DNA of 64,000 bases from Hyperoodon ampullatus (GCA_949752795.1 CATKHW010000062.1:496001-560000), one strand, 5' to 3'. Counted from the stretch's first letter, positions 40,170-52,970 are shown. The notes: generated by a model from the letters alone, not told the origin. Translations and numbers: made by a program.

Positions 40170-41158
40170 AATGGCAAAAAGCATCCCTCAGAATGGGCGA
40201 AAATATTTGGAAACGAATCAATGGACAAATGTTTAATCTCCAATATATATAAAGAGCTCATGCAGCTTAATATTCAAAAAACAAACAACCCAATACAAAA
40301 ATGGGCAGAAGACCTAAAGAGACGTTTCTTCAAAGAAGACACAGAGATGGCCAACACGCACATGAAAAGCTGCTCAACATCACTAATTATTAGAGAAATG
40401 CAAATCAAAACTACAATGAGGTATCACCTCACACCTGTTAGAATCGGCATCATCAGAAAATCTACAAACAACGAATTCTGGGTAGGGTGTGGACAAAAGG
40501 ATCCCTCTTCCACTAGTGGTGGAAATGTAAATTGATACAGTCACGATGGAGAACAGTATGGAGTTTCCTTAAAAAAAACTAGAAATAGAATTACCATATG
40601 ATCCAGCAATCCCACTTCTGGGCATATACCCAGAGAAAACCATAAATCAAAAAGGCACATTCACCACAATGCTCATTTCACCACTATTTACAATAGCCAG
40701 GTAATGGAAGCAACCTAAATACCCACAGACAGACGAATGGATAAAGATGTGGTACATATATAAAATGGAATGTTACTCAGCCATAAGAAGGAATGAAACT
40801 GGGTCATTTGTAGAGACGTCAATGGATCTAGAGACTGTCATACAGAATGAAGTAAGTCAGAAAGACAAAAACAAATATTGTATATTAATGAATATATGTG
40901 GAACCTAGAAAAATGATACAGATGAAATGGTTTGCAGGGAAGAAATAGAGACACAGAGGATAGAGAACACACGTATTGACACCAAGTGTGGGAAGCCATG
41001 GGGTGGTGGTGGTGGGATGAGTTGGGAGATTGGGATTGACCTGTATACATATATATGCATAAAATACATAACTAATAATAACATGCTGTATAAAAAAATA
41101 AATAAAATTAAATTTCAAAATTTTTAAAAATAAAATTTAAAAATAAAACAGAAAAAAG
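40170..41158 (+). mobile_element. L1 3' end, fragment B, unit 3
   Basis: Copy of fragment B; ORF2-derived part broken, 3' UTR complete. Confidence 0.9.
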
Positions 41159-41437
41159 ATCCTTCCCTTCACACAGAAGTATTTATATGAATGAATTATT
41201 TCCATGCTTATATCTATAAATACATAAAAGGAATAAAATCTAACTTGAACCAAAAAAGAAAAAAAAAAACCTGAACCCACCAGTTATACATAGGAAAAGC
41301 CTATCAGGGCACTTGCTCCAGCAGTAAACAATTCTGAAATTGGTCAGAGGTGGGGAATCGTCTCCCATAGAGCCAGCAGCCCACTCCTACGCAAGGAGCG
41401 TCCTCATTGCAAAGCTGGGGGCCATGCCGAGGCATCT

Positions 41438-42058
41438 GTGAGTAACCGTGAGCTGAGCCCCAGGCCAGCTGCTGTTGAACTTTTCCCACCCTTCCCAGGT
41501 AAAACACCTGAATATGTACAAGGGCTTGAAAGCCTAGAGGAAGGGCCGTGGAGCCACACCAGCGACAGCACGCAGGCCAACTTGGTGCCTGCAGGCCATC
41601 CAGGATGGTCCTGGCCCTGGGCGCTCTTCTGGAAGCATTCCATTGCCCTGCCTGAGATACCCCTCCTGTCCCGGCCCCCACTGCTTTTTTCCTTCCTCAC
41701 CTCTGTCCGGAGAGAAATTCCAGCGAAAGGTATGGGTGACACATCCTCTTCTTTACAGGTGGCAGCCTGGCAACTCCTGCAGAAAGTCCAGCAGAGACCC
41801 ACTCACAGCGGGCCACCCACAAAGCCGTTGCCCCTAAATCCCTCCAACCAGCACAGCCCCGAGACTGCTGACGGGGCAGAGAATATGGTGTCAGGCACAG
41901 CTTCACGGGCTATTGCTGCCTGCAGCGCTGTTTATATTGACCTCAACCCAGGCACACCTGGGGAAGGTCGGCCGGCATGGTCAGGCTACCCAGGTCAGCT
42001 AATCCTCAGCCCTCAGGGAATCACATTGTTGAAAATGGACCTCGCTAAGGCAGAATAG
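41438..42058 (+). other. 206-codon open frame in segment a, unit 4 (coding status unproven)
   Basis: Same frame, length and stop as in unit 3, with numerous amino-acid replacements. Confidence 0.2.
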
Positions 42059-42104
42059 AAGCCAAGGAATAAAAGGACACAATGCCATTTGGAGCACCGT
42101 AGGT

Positions 42105-42524
42105 GTGACTAGAGGTAATCACGTGACTTGTAGTAAGTCAGAAAGTGAAAGACATATATCATATCATAACTCTCATAGGTGTGACCGAAAAATGGATACC
42201 AGGGCAGATATTTCCACACTGAAGGGCAATCACAGATTCATTAAACAAACTTATGGTTCACCAATGGAAAGGTGTGAGGATTGGTTTCATTATGATATTG
42301 GGGTTAACAGACATATACAAACACAGGTGACATATATAATCACCAAAGACCTACAGAATACCAAGAGAAGACTACTCAACATTCTGTCATAAGGTACATG
42401 GGAAAAGGATCCCAGGAAGAACAGACATATGTATATGTGTAAAAGAACCACATCTTCCACACCTACAGCAAGCCAAACATTGTAATCAAATTTGCTGTAA
42501 AAAAATAAAAAATTAAATAAAAAA
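42105..42524 (+). mobile_element. L1 3' end, fragment A, unit 4
   Basis: Copy of fragment A with private changes GTGACTAGAGG at its start and CATAACTCTCATAGG near 42165. Confidence 0.8.
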
Positions 42525-42900
42525 CACGAACAAGAAGTAGTGAGACAAACTTGAGGGGCTTTCTCCTGGCACATTCCATTCTAAATTCCAATCTAGAACA
42601 CGACTTCCATTGAGGCTCTGTTGCCCCAGTAACCAGACTTGGTAAAGGAGAACTGCTGCCACATTGTGGCCGTTTCACAGAACAGCAGCTTTAATCCCAG
42701 CGCTAATGGTCAGTTGATATTCAAAATCATTGCAGGCCTGTAAATGACACCTGCCCTGAAAACAAATCCTGGGTTCATATATCGACCAAAAAACTCAAAG
42801 GACGTCCATATTTCAAAAGGATAGTTTCAAAAGGCATATTTTACACACATTAGTGTTCTGCTTCTTTTTCTTTCTTTCTTTTTTTGTTAAAAAAAACGGG

Positions 42901-43887
42901 AATTGCAAAAAACATCCCTCAGAATGGGCGAAAATATTTGCAAACAAATCAATGGACAAAGGTTTAATCTCCAATATATATAAAGAGCCCATGCAGCTTA
43001 ATATTAAAAAAACAAACAACCCAATACAAAAATGGGCAGAAGATCTAAAGAGATTTTTCTTCAAAGAAGACACAGAGATGGCCAAGACCCACATGAAAAG
43101 CGGCTCAACATCACTAATTATTAGACAAATGAAAATCAAAACTACAATGAGGTATCGCCTCACACCTGTTGGAATCAGCATCATCAGAAAATCTACAAAC
43201 AACAAATTCTGGGGAAGGTGTGGACAAAAGGATCCCTCTTCCACTAGTCGTGGAAATGTAAATTGATACAGTCACGATGGAGAAGAGTATGGACTTTCCT
43301 TAAAAAAACTAGAAATAGAATTACCATATGATCCAGCAATCCCAATTCTGGCCATATACCCAGAGAAAACCATAAATCCAAAAGGCACATTCACCACAAT
43401 GCTCATTTCAGCACTATTTACGATAGCCAGGTAATGGAAGCAACCTAAATACCCACAGACAGACGAATGGATAAAGATATGATACATATATAAAATGGAA
43501 TATTACTCAGCCATAAGAAGGAATGAAACTGGGTCATTTGTAGAGACGTCGATGGATCTTGAGACTGTCATACAGAATGAAGTAAGTGAGAATGAGAAAA
43601 ACAAATATTGTATATTAATGCACATATGTGGAACGCAAAAAAATGGTACAGATGAACTGGTTTGCAGGGAAGAAATAGAGACACAGAGGTAGAGAACACA
43701 CGTATGGACACCAAGTGTGGGAAGCCATGGGGAGGTGGTGGTGGGATGAGTTGGGAGATTGGGATTGGCCTGCATACATGTATATGCAGAAAATACATAA
43801 CTAATAATAACCTGCTGTATAAAAAAATAAATAAAATTAAATTTCAAAATTTTTAAAAATAAAATTTAAAAATAAAACAGAAAAAAG
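42901..43887 (+). mobile_element. L1 3' end, fragment B, unit 4
   Basis: Copy of fragment B with slightly more private substitutions (for example GGTATCGCCTCACACCTGTTGG near 43151). Confidence 0.9.
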
Positions 43888-44169
43888 TTCTTCCCTTCAC
43901 ACAGATGTATTTATATGAATGAATTATTTCCATGCTTATATCTATAAATACATAAAAGAGGAATAAAACCTAACTTGAACAAAAAAAAAAAAAAAAAAAA
44001 ACCTGAACCCACCAGTTAGACAGAGGAAAAGCCTATCAGGGCACTTGCTCCAGCGGTAAACAATTCTGAAATTGGTCAGATGTGGGGAATCATCTCCCAT
44101 AGAGCCAGCAGCCCAATCCTACGGAAGGATCGTCCTCATTGCAAAGCTGGGGGACATGCCAAGGCATCT

Positions 44170-44790
44170 GTGCGTAACCGTGAGCTGAGCCCCAGGCCAG
44201 CTGCTGTTGAACTTTTCCCACCCTTCCCAGGTAAAACACCTGAATATGTACAAGGGCTTGAAAGCCTAGAGGAAGGGCCGTGGAGTCACACCAGCGACAG
44301 CATGCAGGCCAACTTGGTGCCTGCAGGCCAGCCAGGAAGGTCCTGGCCCTGGGCGCTCTTCTGGAAGCTTTCCATTGCCCTGCCTGAGATACCCCTCCTG
44401 TCCCGGCCCCCACTGCTTTTTTCCTTCCTCACCTCTGTCCGGAGAGAAATTCCAGCGAAAGGTATGGGTGACACATCCTCTTCTTTACAGGTGGCAGCCT
44501 GGCAACTCCTGCAGAAAGTCCAGCAGAGACCCACTCACAGCGGGCCACCCACAAAGCCGTGGGCCCTCACTCCCTCCCACCAGCACAGCCCCGAGACTGC
44601 TGACGGGACAGAGAATATGGAGTCAGGCACAGCTTCAGGGGCTATTCCTGCCTGCAGCGCTGTTTATATTGACCTCAACCCAGGCACACCTGCGGAGGGC
44701 CCGCCGGCAGGGTCAGGTTACCCAGGTCAGCTAATCCTCAGCCCTCAGGGAATCACATTGTTGAAAATGGACCTCGCTAAGGCAGAATAG
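44170..44790 (+). other. 206-codon open frame in segment a, unit 5 (coding status unproven)
   Basis: Same frame and stop. In this unit alone the frame also stays open upstream to 44080, giving 236 codons. Confidence 0.2.
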
Positions 44791-44836
44791 AAGCCAAGGA
44801 ATAAAAGGACACAATGCCATTTGCAGCACCGTAGGT

Positions 44837-45258
44837 GTGTCTAGAGGTAATCACGTGACTTGTAGTAAGTCAGAAAGTGAAAGACACATATCATATCATA
44901 TCTCTTATAGGTGTGACCGCAAAATGGATACCAGGGCAGATATTTCCACGGAGAAGGGCAATCACAGATTCATTCAACAAACTTATGGTTCACCAATGGA
45001 AAGTTGTGAGGATTGGTTTCATTATGATATTGGGGTTAACAGACATATACAAACACAGGTGACATATATAATCACCAAAGACCTACAGAATACCAAGAGA
45101 AGACTACTCAACATTCTGTCATAAAGTACATGGGAAAAGGATCCCAGGAAGAACAGACATATGTATATGTGTAAAAGAACCACATCTTCCACACCTACAA
45201 CAAGCCAAACATTGTAATCAAATTTGCTGTAATAAAAAATAAAAAATTAAATTAAAAA
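44837..45258 (+). mobile_element. L1 3' end, fragment A, unit 5
   Basis: Copy of fragment A; near-consensus for the array. Confidence 0.8.
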
Positions 45259-45633
45259 CACGAACAAGAAGTAGTGAGACAAACTTGAGGGGCTTTCTCC
45301 TGGCACATTCCATTCTAAATTCCAATCTAGAACACGACTTCCATTGAGGCTCTGTTTCCCCAGTAACCAGATTTGGTAAGGGAGAACTGCTGCCACCTTG
45401 TGGCTGTTTCACACAACAGCAGCTTTAATCCCAGCGCTAATGGTCAGTTGATATTCAACATCATTGCAGGCCTGTAAATGACACCTGCCCTGAACACAAT
45501 TCCTGGGGTCATATATCGACCAAAAAATTCAAAGGACGTCCATATTTCAAAACGACAGTTTCAAAAGGCATATTTTACACACATTAGTGTTCTGCTTCTT
45601 TTTCTTTCTTTCTTTTTTTGTTAAAAGAACGGG

Positions 45634-46621
45634 AATGGCAAAAAATCATCCCTGAGAATAGGCGAAAATATTTGCAAACGAATCAATGGACAAAGGTTTA
45701 ATCTCCAATATATATAAAGAGCTCATGCAGCTTAATATTAAATAAACAAACAACCCAATACAAAAATGGGCAGAAGATCTAAAGAGACGTTTCTTCAAAG
45801 AAGACAGAGAGATGGCCAAGACGCATATGAAAAGCTGCTCAACATCACTAATTATTAGAGAAATGCAAATCAAAACTACAATGAGGTATCACCTCACACC
45901 TGTTAGAATCGGCATCATCAGAAAATCTACAAACAACGAATTCTGGGGAGGGTGTGGACAAAAGGATCCCTCTTCCACTAGTGGTGAAGATGTAAATTGA
46001 TACAGTCACAATGGAGAACAGTATGGAGTTTCCTTAAAAAAACTAGAAATAGAATTACCATATGATCCAGCAATCCCACTTCTGGGCATATACCCAGAGA
46101 AAACCATAAATCAAAAAGGCACATTCACCACAATGCTAATTTCAGCACTATTTACGATAGCCAGGTAATGGAAGCAACCTAAATACCCACAGACAGACGA
46201 ATGGATAAAGATGTGGTACATATATAAAATGGAATATTACTCAGCCATTAGAAGGAATGAAACTGGGTCATTTGTAGAGACGTCGATGGATCTAGAGACT
46301 GTCATACAGAATGAAGTAAGTCAGAAAGAGAAAAACAAATATTGTATATTAATGCATATATGTGGAACCTAGAAAAATGGTACAGATGAAATGGTTTGCA
46401 GGGAAGAAATAGAGACACAGAGGTAGAGAACACACATATGGACACCAAGTGTGGGAAGCCATGGGGAGGTGGTGGTGGGATGAGTTGGGAGATTGGGATT
46501 GACCTGTATACATGTATATGCATAAAATACATAACTAATAATAACCTGATGTATAAAAAAATAAATAAAATTAAATTTCAAAATTTTAAGAAAAAAAATT
46601 TAAAAATAAAACAGAAAAAAG
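45634..46621 (+). mobile_element. L1 3' end, fragment B, unit 5
   Basis: Copy of fragment B. GGTGAAGATG near 45985 and CAATGCTAATTTC near 46132 are shared with unit 6 only. Confidence 0.9.
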
Positions 46622-46900
46622 TTCTTCCCTTCACACAGATGTATTTATATGAATGAATTATTTCCATGCTTATATCTATAAATACATAAAAGAGGAATAA
46701 AATCTAACTTGAACCAAAAAAGAAAAAAAAAACTTGAACCCACGAGTTAGACAGAGGAAAACCCTATTAGGGCACTTGCTCCAGCGGTAAACAATACTGA
46801 AATTTGTCAGAGGTGGGGAATCATCTCCCATACAGCCAGCAGCCCACTCCTACGCAGGGAGCGTCCTCATTGCAAAGCTGGGGGCAATACCGAGACATCT

Positions 46901-47521
46901 GTGAGTAACCGTGAGCTGAGCCCCAGGCCAGCTGCTGCTGAACTTTTCCCACCTTTCCCAGGTAAAAAACCTGAATATGTACAAGGTGTTGAAAGCCTAG
47001 AGGAAGGGGCGTGGAGCCACACCAGCGACAGCACGCAGGCCAACTTGGTGCCTGCAGGCCAGCCAGCATGGTCCTGGCCTTGGGCGCTCTTCTGGAAGCT
47101 TTCCATAGCCCTGCCTGAGATACCCATCCTGTCCCGGCCCCCACTGCTTTTTTCCTTCCTCACCTCTGTCCGGAGAGAAATTCCAGCAGAAGGTATGGGT
47201 GACACATCCTCTTCTTTACAGGTGGCAGCCTGGCAACTCCTGCAGAAAGTCCAGCAGAGACCCACTCACACCGGGCCACACACAAAGCCGTGGCCCCTCA
47301 CTCCCTCCCACCAGCACAGCCCCGAGAATGCTGACGGGGCAGAGAATATGGAGTCAGGCACAGCTTCAGGGGTTATTGCTGCCTGCAGCGCTGATTATAT
47401 TGAACTCAACCCAGGCACACCTGGGGAGGGCCGGCCGGCAGGGTCAGGCTACCCAGGTCAGCTAATCCTCAGCCCTCAGGGAATCACATTGTTGAAAATG
47501 GACCTCGCTAAGGCAGAATAG
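46901..47521 (+). other. 206-codon open frame in segment a, unit 6 (coding status unproven)
   Basis: Same frame and stop. It is broken in units 1, 2 (one-base deletion) and 7 (stop and shift). In the edge copy (unit 8) the first ~110 codons are alignable and open before a shift at TTTAGCAGG. Confidence 0.2.
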
Positions 47522-47567
47522 AAGCCAAGGAATAAAAGGACACAATGCCATTTGCAGCACCGTAGGT

Positions 47568-47988
47568 GTGTCTAGAGGTAATCACGTGACTTGTAGTAAG
47601 TCAGAAAGTGAAAGACACATATCATATCATATCTCTTATAGGTGTGACCGAAAAATGGATACCAGGGCAGATATTTCCACGGAGAAGGGCAATCACAGAT
47701 TCATTCAACAAACTTATGGTTCACCGATAGAAAGGTGTGAGGGTTGGTTTCATTATGATATTGGGGTTAACAGACATATACAAACACAAGTGACATATAT
47801 AATCACCAAAGACCTACAGAATACCAAGAGAAGACTACTCAACATTCTGTCATAAGGTACATGGGAAAAGGATCCCAGGAAGAACGACATCTGTATATGT
47901 GTAAAAGAACCACATCTTCCACACCTACAACAAGCCAAACATTGTAATCAAATTTGCTGTAATAAAAAATAAAAAAATAAACTAAAAA
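47568..47988 (+). mobile_element. L1 3' end, fragment A, unit 6
   Basis: Copy of fragment A; short indel near 47885 (GAACGACATCTG). Confidence 0.8.
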
Positions 47989-48362
47989 CACGAACAAGAA
48001 GTAGTGAGACAAATTGAGGGGCTTTCTCCTGGCACATTCCATTCTAAATTCCAATCTAGAACACGACTTCCATTGAGGCACTGTTGCCCCAGTAACCAGA
48101 TTTGGTAAAGGAGAACTGCTGCCACATTGTGGCCGTTTCACAAAACAGCAGCTTTAATCCCAGCGCTAATGGTCAGTTGATATTCAAAATCATTGCAGGC
48201 CTGTAAATGACACCTGCCCTGAAAACAAATCCTGGGTTCATATATCGACCAAAAAATTCAAAGGACGTCCATATTTCAAAACGACAGTTTCAAAAGGCAT
48301 ATTTTACACACATTAGTGTTCTGCTTCTTTTTCTTTCTTTCTTTTGTTGTTAAAAAAACGGG

Positions 48363-49349
48363 AATGGCAAAAAGGATCCCTCAGAATGGGCGAAAATATT
48401 TGCAAACGAATCAATGGACAAAGGTTTAATCTCCAATATATATAAAGAGCTCATGCAGCTTAATATTAAAAAAACAAACAACCCAATACAAAATTGGGCA
48501 GAAGGTCTAAAGAGACGTTTCTTCAAAGAAGACACAGAGATGGCCAAGACGCACATGAAAAGCTGCCCAACATCACTAATTATTAGAGAAATGCAAATCA
48601 AAACTACAATGAGGTATCACCTCACACCTGTTAGAATCGGCATCATCAGAAAATCTACAAACAACGAATTCTGGGGAGGGTGTGGACAGAAGGATCCCTC
48701 TTCCACTAGTGGTGAAGATGTAAATTGATACAGTCACAATGGAGAACAGTATGGAGTTTCCTTAAAAAAACTAGAAATAGAATTACCATATGATCCAGCA
48801 ATCCCACTTCTGGGCATATACCCAGAGAAAACCATAAATCAAAAAGGCACATTCACCACAATGCTAATTTCAGCACTATTTACGATAGCCAGGTAATGGA
48901 AGCAACCTAAATACCCACAGACAGACGAATGGATAAAGATGTGGTACATATATAAAATGGAATATTACTCAGCCATTAGAAGGAATGAAACTGGGTCATT
49001 TGTAGAGACGTCGATGGATCTAGAGACTGTCATACAGAATGAAGTAAGTCAGAAAGAGAAAAACAAATATTGTATATTAATGCATATATGTGGAACCTAG
49101 AAAAATGGTACAGATGAAATGGTTTGCAGGGAAGAAATAGAGACACAGAGGTAGAGAACACACGTATGGACACCAAGTGTGGGAAGCCATGGGGAGGTGG
49201 TGGTGGGATGAGTTGGGAGATTGGGATTGACCTGTATACATGTATATGCATAAAATACATAACTAATAATAACCTGATGTATAAAAAAATAGATAAAATT
49301 AAATTTCAAAATTTTAAGAAAAAAAATTTAAAAATAAAACAGAAAAAAG
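48363..49349 (+). mobile_element. L1 3' end, fragment B, unit 6
   Basis: Copy of fragment B; almost the same as in unit 5 from about 48700 to the end. Confidence 0.9.
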
Positions 49350-50298
49350 TTCTTCCCTTCACACAGATGTATTTATATGAATGAATTATTTCCATGCTTA
49401 TATCTATAAATACATAAAAGAGGAATAAAATCTAACTTGAACCAAAAAAGAAAAAAAAAAAAAACTTGAACCCACGAGTTAGACAGAGGAAAACCCTATC
49501 AGGGCACTTGCTCCAGCGGTAAACAATACTGAAATTGGTCAGAGGTGGGGAATCATCTCCCATACAGCCAGCAGCCCACTCCTACGCAGGGAGCGTCCTC
49601 ATTGCAAAGCTGGGGGCAATACCGAGACATCTGTGAGTAACCGTGAGCTGAGCCCCAGGCCAGCTGCTGCTTAACTTTTCCCACCCTTCCCAGGTAAAAC
49701 ACCTGAATATGTACAAGGTGTTGAAAGCCTAGAGGAAGGGGCGTGGAGCAACACCAGCGACAGCACGCAGGCCAACTTGGTGCCTGCAGGCCAGCCAGGA
49801 TGGTCCTGGCCTTGGGCGCTCTTCTGGAAGCTTTCCATAGCCCTGCCTGAGATACCCCTCCTGTCCCGGCCCCCACTGCTTTTTTCCTTCCTCACCTCTG
49901 TCCGGAGAGAAATTCCAGCGGAAGGTATGGGTGACACATCCTCTTCTTTACAGGTGGGAGCCTGGCAACTCCTGCAGAAAGTCCAGCAGAGACCCACTCA
50001 CTCCGGGCCACCCACAAAGACGTGGCCCCTCACTCCCTCCCACCAGCACAGCCCCGAGACTGCTGACGGGGCAGAGAATATGGAGTCAGGCACAGCTTCA
50101 GGGGCTATTGCTGCCTGCAGCGCTCTTTATATTGCCCTCAACCCAGGCACACCAGGGGAGGCCAGCCGGCAGGGTCAGGCTATCCAGGTCAGCGAACCCT
50201 CAGCCCTCAGGGAATCACATTGTTGAAAATGGACCTCGCTAAGGCAGAATAGAAGCCAAGGAATAAAAGGACACAATGCCATTTGCAGCACCATAGGT

Positions 50299-50720
50299 GT
50301 GTCTAGAGGTAATCACGTGACTTGTAGTAAGTCAGAAAGTGAAAGACACATATCATATCATATCTCTTATAGGTGTGACCGAAAAATGGATACCAGGGCA
50401 GATATTTCCACGCAGAAGGGCAATCACAGATTCATTCAACAAACTTATGATTCACCAATGGAAAGGTGTGAGGATTGGTTTCATTATGATATTGGGGTTA
50501 ACAGACATATACAAACACAGGTGACATATATAATCACCAAAGACCTACAGAATACCAAGAGAAGACTACTCAACATTCTGTCATAAGGTACATGGGAAAA
50601 GGATCCCAGGAAGAACAGACATATGTGTATGTGTAAAAGAACCACATCTTCCACACCTACAACAAGCCAAACTTTGTAATCAAATGTGCTGTAATAAAAA
50701 ATAAAAAATTAAATTAAAAA
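50299..50720 (+). mobile_element. L1 3' end, fragment A, unit 7
   Basis: Last copy of fragment A; absent from the edge copy at 52344-52970. Confidence 0.8.
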
Positions 50721-51095
50721 CACGAACAAGAAGTAGTGAGACAAACTTGAGGGGCTTTCTCCTGGCACATTCCATTCTAAATTCCAATCTAGAACACGAC
50801 TTCCATTGAGGCTCTGTTGCCCCAGTAACCAGATTTGGTAAGGGAGAACTGCTGCCACCTTGTGGCCGTTTCACACAACAGCAGCTTTAATCCCAGCGCT
50901 AATGGTCAGTTGATATTCAACATCATTGCAGGCCTGTAAATGACACCTGCCCTGAAAACAAATCCTTGGTTCATATATGGACCAAAAAATTCAATGGACG
51001 TCCATATTTCAAAACGACAGTTTCAAAAGGCATATTTTACACACATTAGTGTTCTGCTTCTTTTTCTTTCTTTCTTTTTTTGTTAAAAAAACGGG

Positions 51096-52078
51096 AATGG
51101 CAAAAAGCATCCCTCAGAATGGGCGAAAATATTTGCAAACGAATCAATGGACAAAGGTTTAATCTCCAATATATATAAAGAGCCCATGCAGCTTAATATT
51201 AAAAAAACAAACAACCCAATACAAAAATGGGCAGAAGATCTAAAGAGACGTTTCTTCAAAGAAGACACAGAGATGGCCAAGACGCACATGAAAAGCTTCT
51301 CAACATCACTAAATATTAGAGAAATGAAAATCAAAATTACAATGAGGTATCACCTCACACCTGTTAGAATCGGCATCATCAGAAAATCTACAAACAACGA
51401 ATTCTGGGGAGGGTGTGGACAAAAGGATCCCTCTTCCACTAGTGGTGGAAATGTAAATTGATACAGTCACGATGGAGAACATTATGGAGTTTCCTTAAAA
51501 AAACAAAAATAGAATTACCATATGATCCAGCAATCCCACTTCTGGGCATATACCCAGAGAAAACCATAAATCAAAAAGGCACTTTCACCACAATGCTGAT
51601 TTCAGCTCTATTTACGATAGCCAGGTAATGGAAACAACCTAAATACCCACAGACAGACGAATGGATAAAGATGTGGTACATATATAAAATGGAATATTAC
51701 TCAGCCATAAGAAGGAATGAAACTGGGTCATTTGTAGAGACGTCGATGGATCTAGAGACTGTTATACAGAATGAAGTAAGTCAGAAAGAGACAAACAAAT
51801 ATTGTATATTAATGCATATATGTGGAACCTAGAAAAATGGTACAGATGAACTGGTTTGCAGGGAAGAAATAGAGACAGAGGTAGAGAACACACGTATGGA
51901 CACCAAGTGTGGGAAGCCATGGGGTGGTGGTGTTGGGATGAGTTGGGAGATTGGGATTGACCTGTATACATGTATTTGCATAAAATACATAACTAATAAT
52001 AACCTGCTGTATAAAAAATAAATAAAATTAAATTTCAAAATTTAAAAAAATAAAATTTAAAAATAATAGAGGAAAAAG
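51096..52078 (+). mobile_element. L1 3' end, fragment B, unit 7
   Basis: Copy of fragment B with small deletions (AAAAAACAAAAATAG near 51500; GAGACAGAGG near 51872). Confidence 0.9.
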
Positions 52079-52343
52079 TTCTTCCCTTCACACAGATGTA
52101 TTTATATGAATGAATTATTTCCATGCTTATATCTATAAATACATAAAAGAGGAATAGAATCTAACATGAACCAAAAAAGAAAAAAAAAACTGAACCCACC
52201 AGATAGAGGAAAACCCTATCAGGGCACTTGTTCCAGCGGTAAACAATTCTGAAATTGGTCAGAGGTTGGGAATCATCTCCCATACAGCCAGCAGCCCACC
52301 CCCCAAGCAAGGAGGGTCCTCATTGCAAAGCTGGGGGACCGAG

Positions 52344-52970
52344 CTAAGGCATCTGTGAGTAAACGTGAGCTGAGCCCCAGTCCTGCTGCAGCTGAACTCT
52401 TCCCACCCTTTCCAGTTAAAACACCTGAATATGTACAAAAACTTGCAAGCCTAGAGGAAGGGCTGTGGAGCCACACCAGCGACAGCACACAGGCCGACTT
52501 GGTGCCTGCAGGCCAGTCAGGATGGTCCTGGCCACAGATGCTCTTCTGGAAGCTTCCCATTTCCCTGCCTGAGATACCCCTCCTGCCACGGCCCCCACTG
52601 CTTTTTTACTTCCTCACCTCTGCCTGGGGAGAAATTCCAGTGGCAGGTATGGGTGACACATCCTCTTCTTTAGCAGGTGGCAGCCTGGCAACTCCTGCAG
52701 AAAGTCCAGCAGAGGCCCACTCACACTGGGCCACCCACAAAGTCACGGCCCCTCACTCCCTCCCACCAGCACAGCCCCGGCACTGCCTACGGGCCAGAGA
52801 ATATGGCGTCAGTCACAGCTACAAGGGCTGTCGCTCACTGGAGAGCTGTTTATATTGCCCTCAACCCAGGCACACCTGTGGAGGGCTGGCAGGCAGTTTC
52901 AGGCTGCCAAAATCAGCCAATCCTCACCCCTCAGGGGCTCAAAGTTGCAGAAAATGAAACTTGCTAAATG
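52344..52970 (+). repeat. 2.73-kb array, diverged truncated edge copy (unit 8)
   Basis: Contains only segment a. It is clearly more diverged than the interior copies (many substitutions, AGTTAAAACACC for AGGTAAAACACC, TTTAGCAGG for TTTACAGG). The match stops near 52970, just where L1 A begins in other units, so this copy has neither L1 piece. It may be an older edge copy or the precursor locus. Confidence 0.85.

Larger units (their letters stand above)
38695..41426 (+). repeat. 2.73-kb array, unit 3
   Basis: 2732 bp. Segment a is an uninterrupted frame at 38706-39326. Small private substitutions throughout. Confidence 0.9.
41427..44158 (+). repeat. 2.73-kb array, unit 4
   Basis: 2732 bp. 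Segment a is open at 41438-42058. The tail contains an uninterrupted A run of about 20 starting near 43981, much longer than in the other units, showing microsatellite-type length change. Confidence 0.9.
44159..46889 (+). repeat. 2.73-kb array, unit 5
   Basis: 2731 bp. Segment a is open at 44170-44790, and the frame extends upstream to 44080. From about 45985 (GGTGAAGATGTAAATTG) onward it shares private variants with unit 6, suggesting an exchange or duplication breakpoint inside L1 B. Confidence 0.9.
46890..49621 (+). repeat. 2.73-kb array, unit 6
   Basis: 2732 bp. Segment a is open at 46901-47521. Shares the GGTGAAGATG variant with unit 5 and the CCGAGACATCTG start with unit 7. Confidence 0.9.
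49622..52343 (+). repeat. 2.73-kb array, unit 7
   Basis: 2722 bp. Segment a is broken: a stop (GCTTAAC near 49670) and a shift near 50155 interrupt the frame that is open in units 3-6. The rest resembles the interior units. Confidence 0.9.
33244..52970 (+). repeat. 2.73-kb tandem array, 7 full units and a truncated edge copy
   Basis: The segment beginning CCGAGGCATCTGTGAGTAA recurs at 33244, 35966, 38695, 41427, 44159, 46890, 49622 and 52344, with spacings of 2722, 2729, 2732, 2732, 2731, 2732 and 2722 bp. Order within a unit: (a) an unidentified 0.65-kb GC-richer segment; (b) L1 fragment A; (c) a ~0.37-kb linker containing a T/C-rich run; (d) L1 fragment B; (e) an A-rich tail of ~0.27 kb. 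Interior units differ only by scattered substitutions and small indels. I do not recognise the unit as a named satellite. Both L1 pieces lie on the + strand. Confidence 0.92.
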
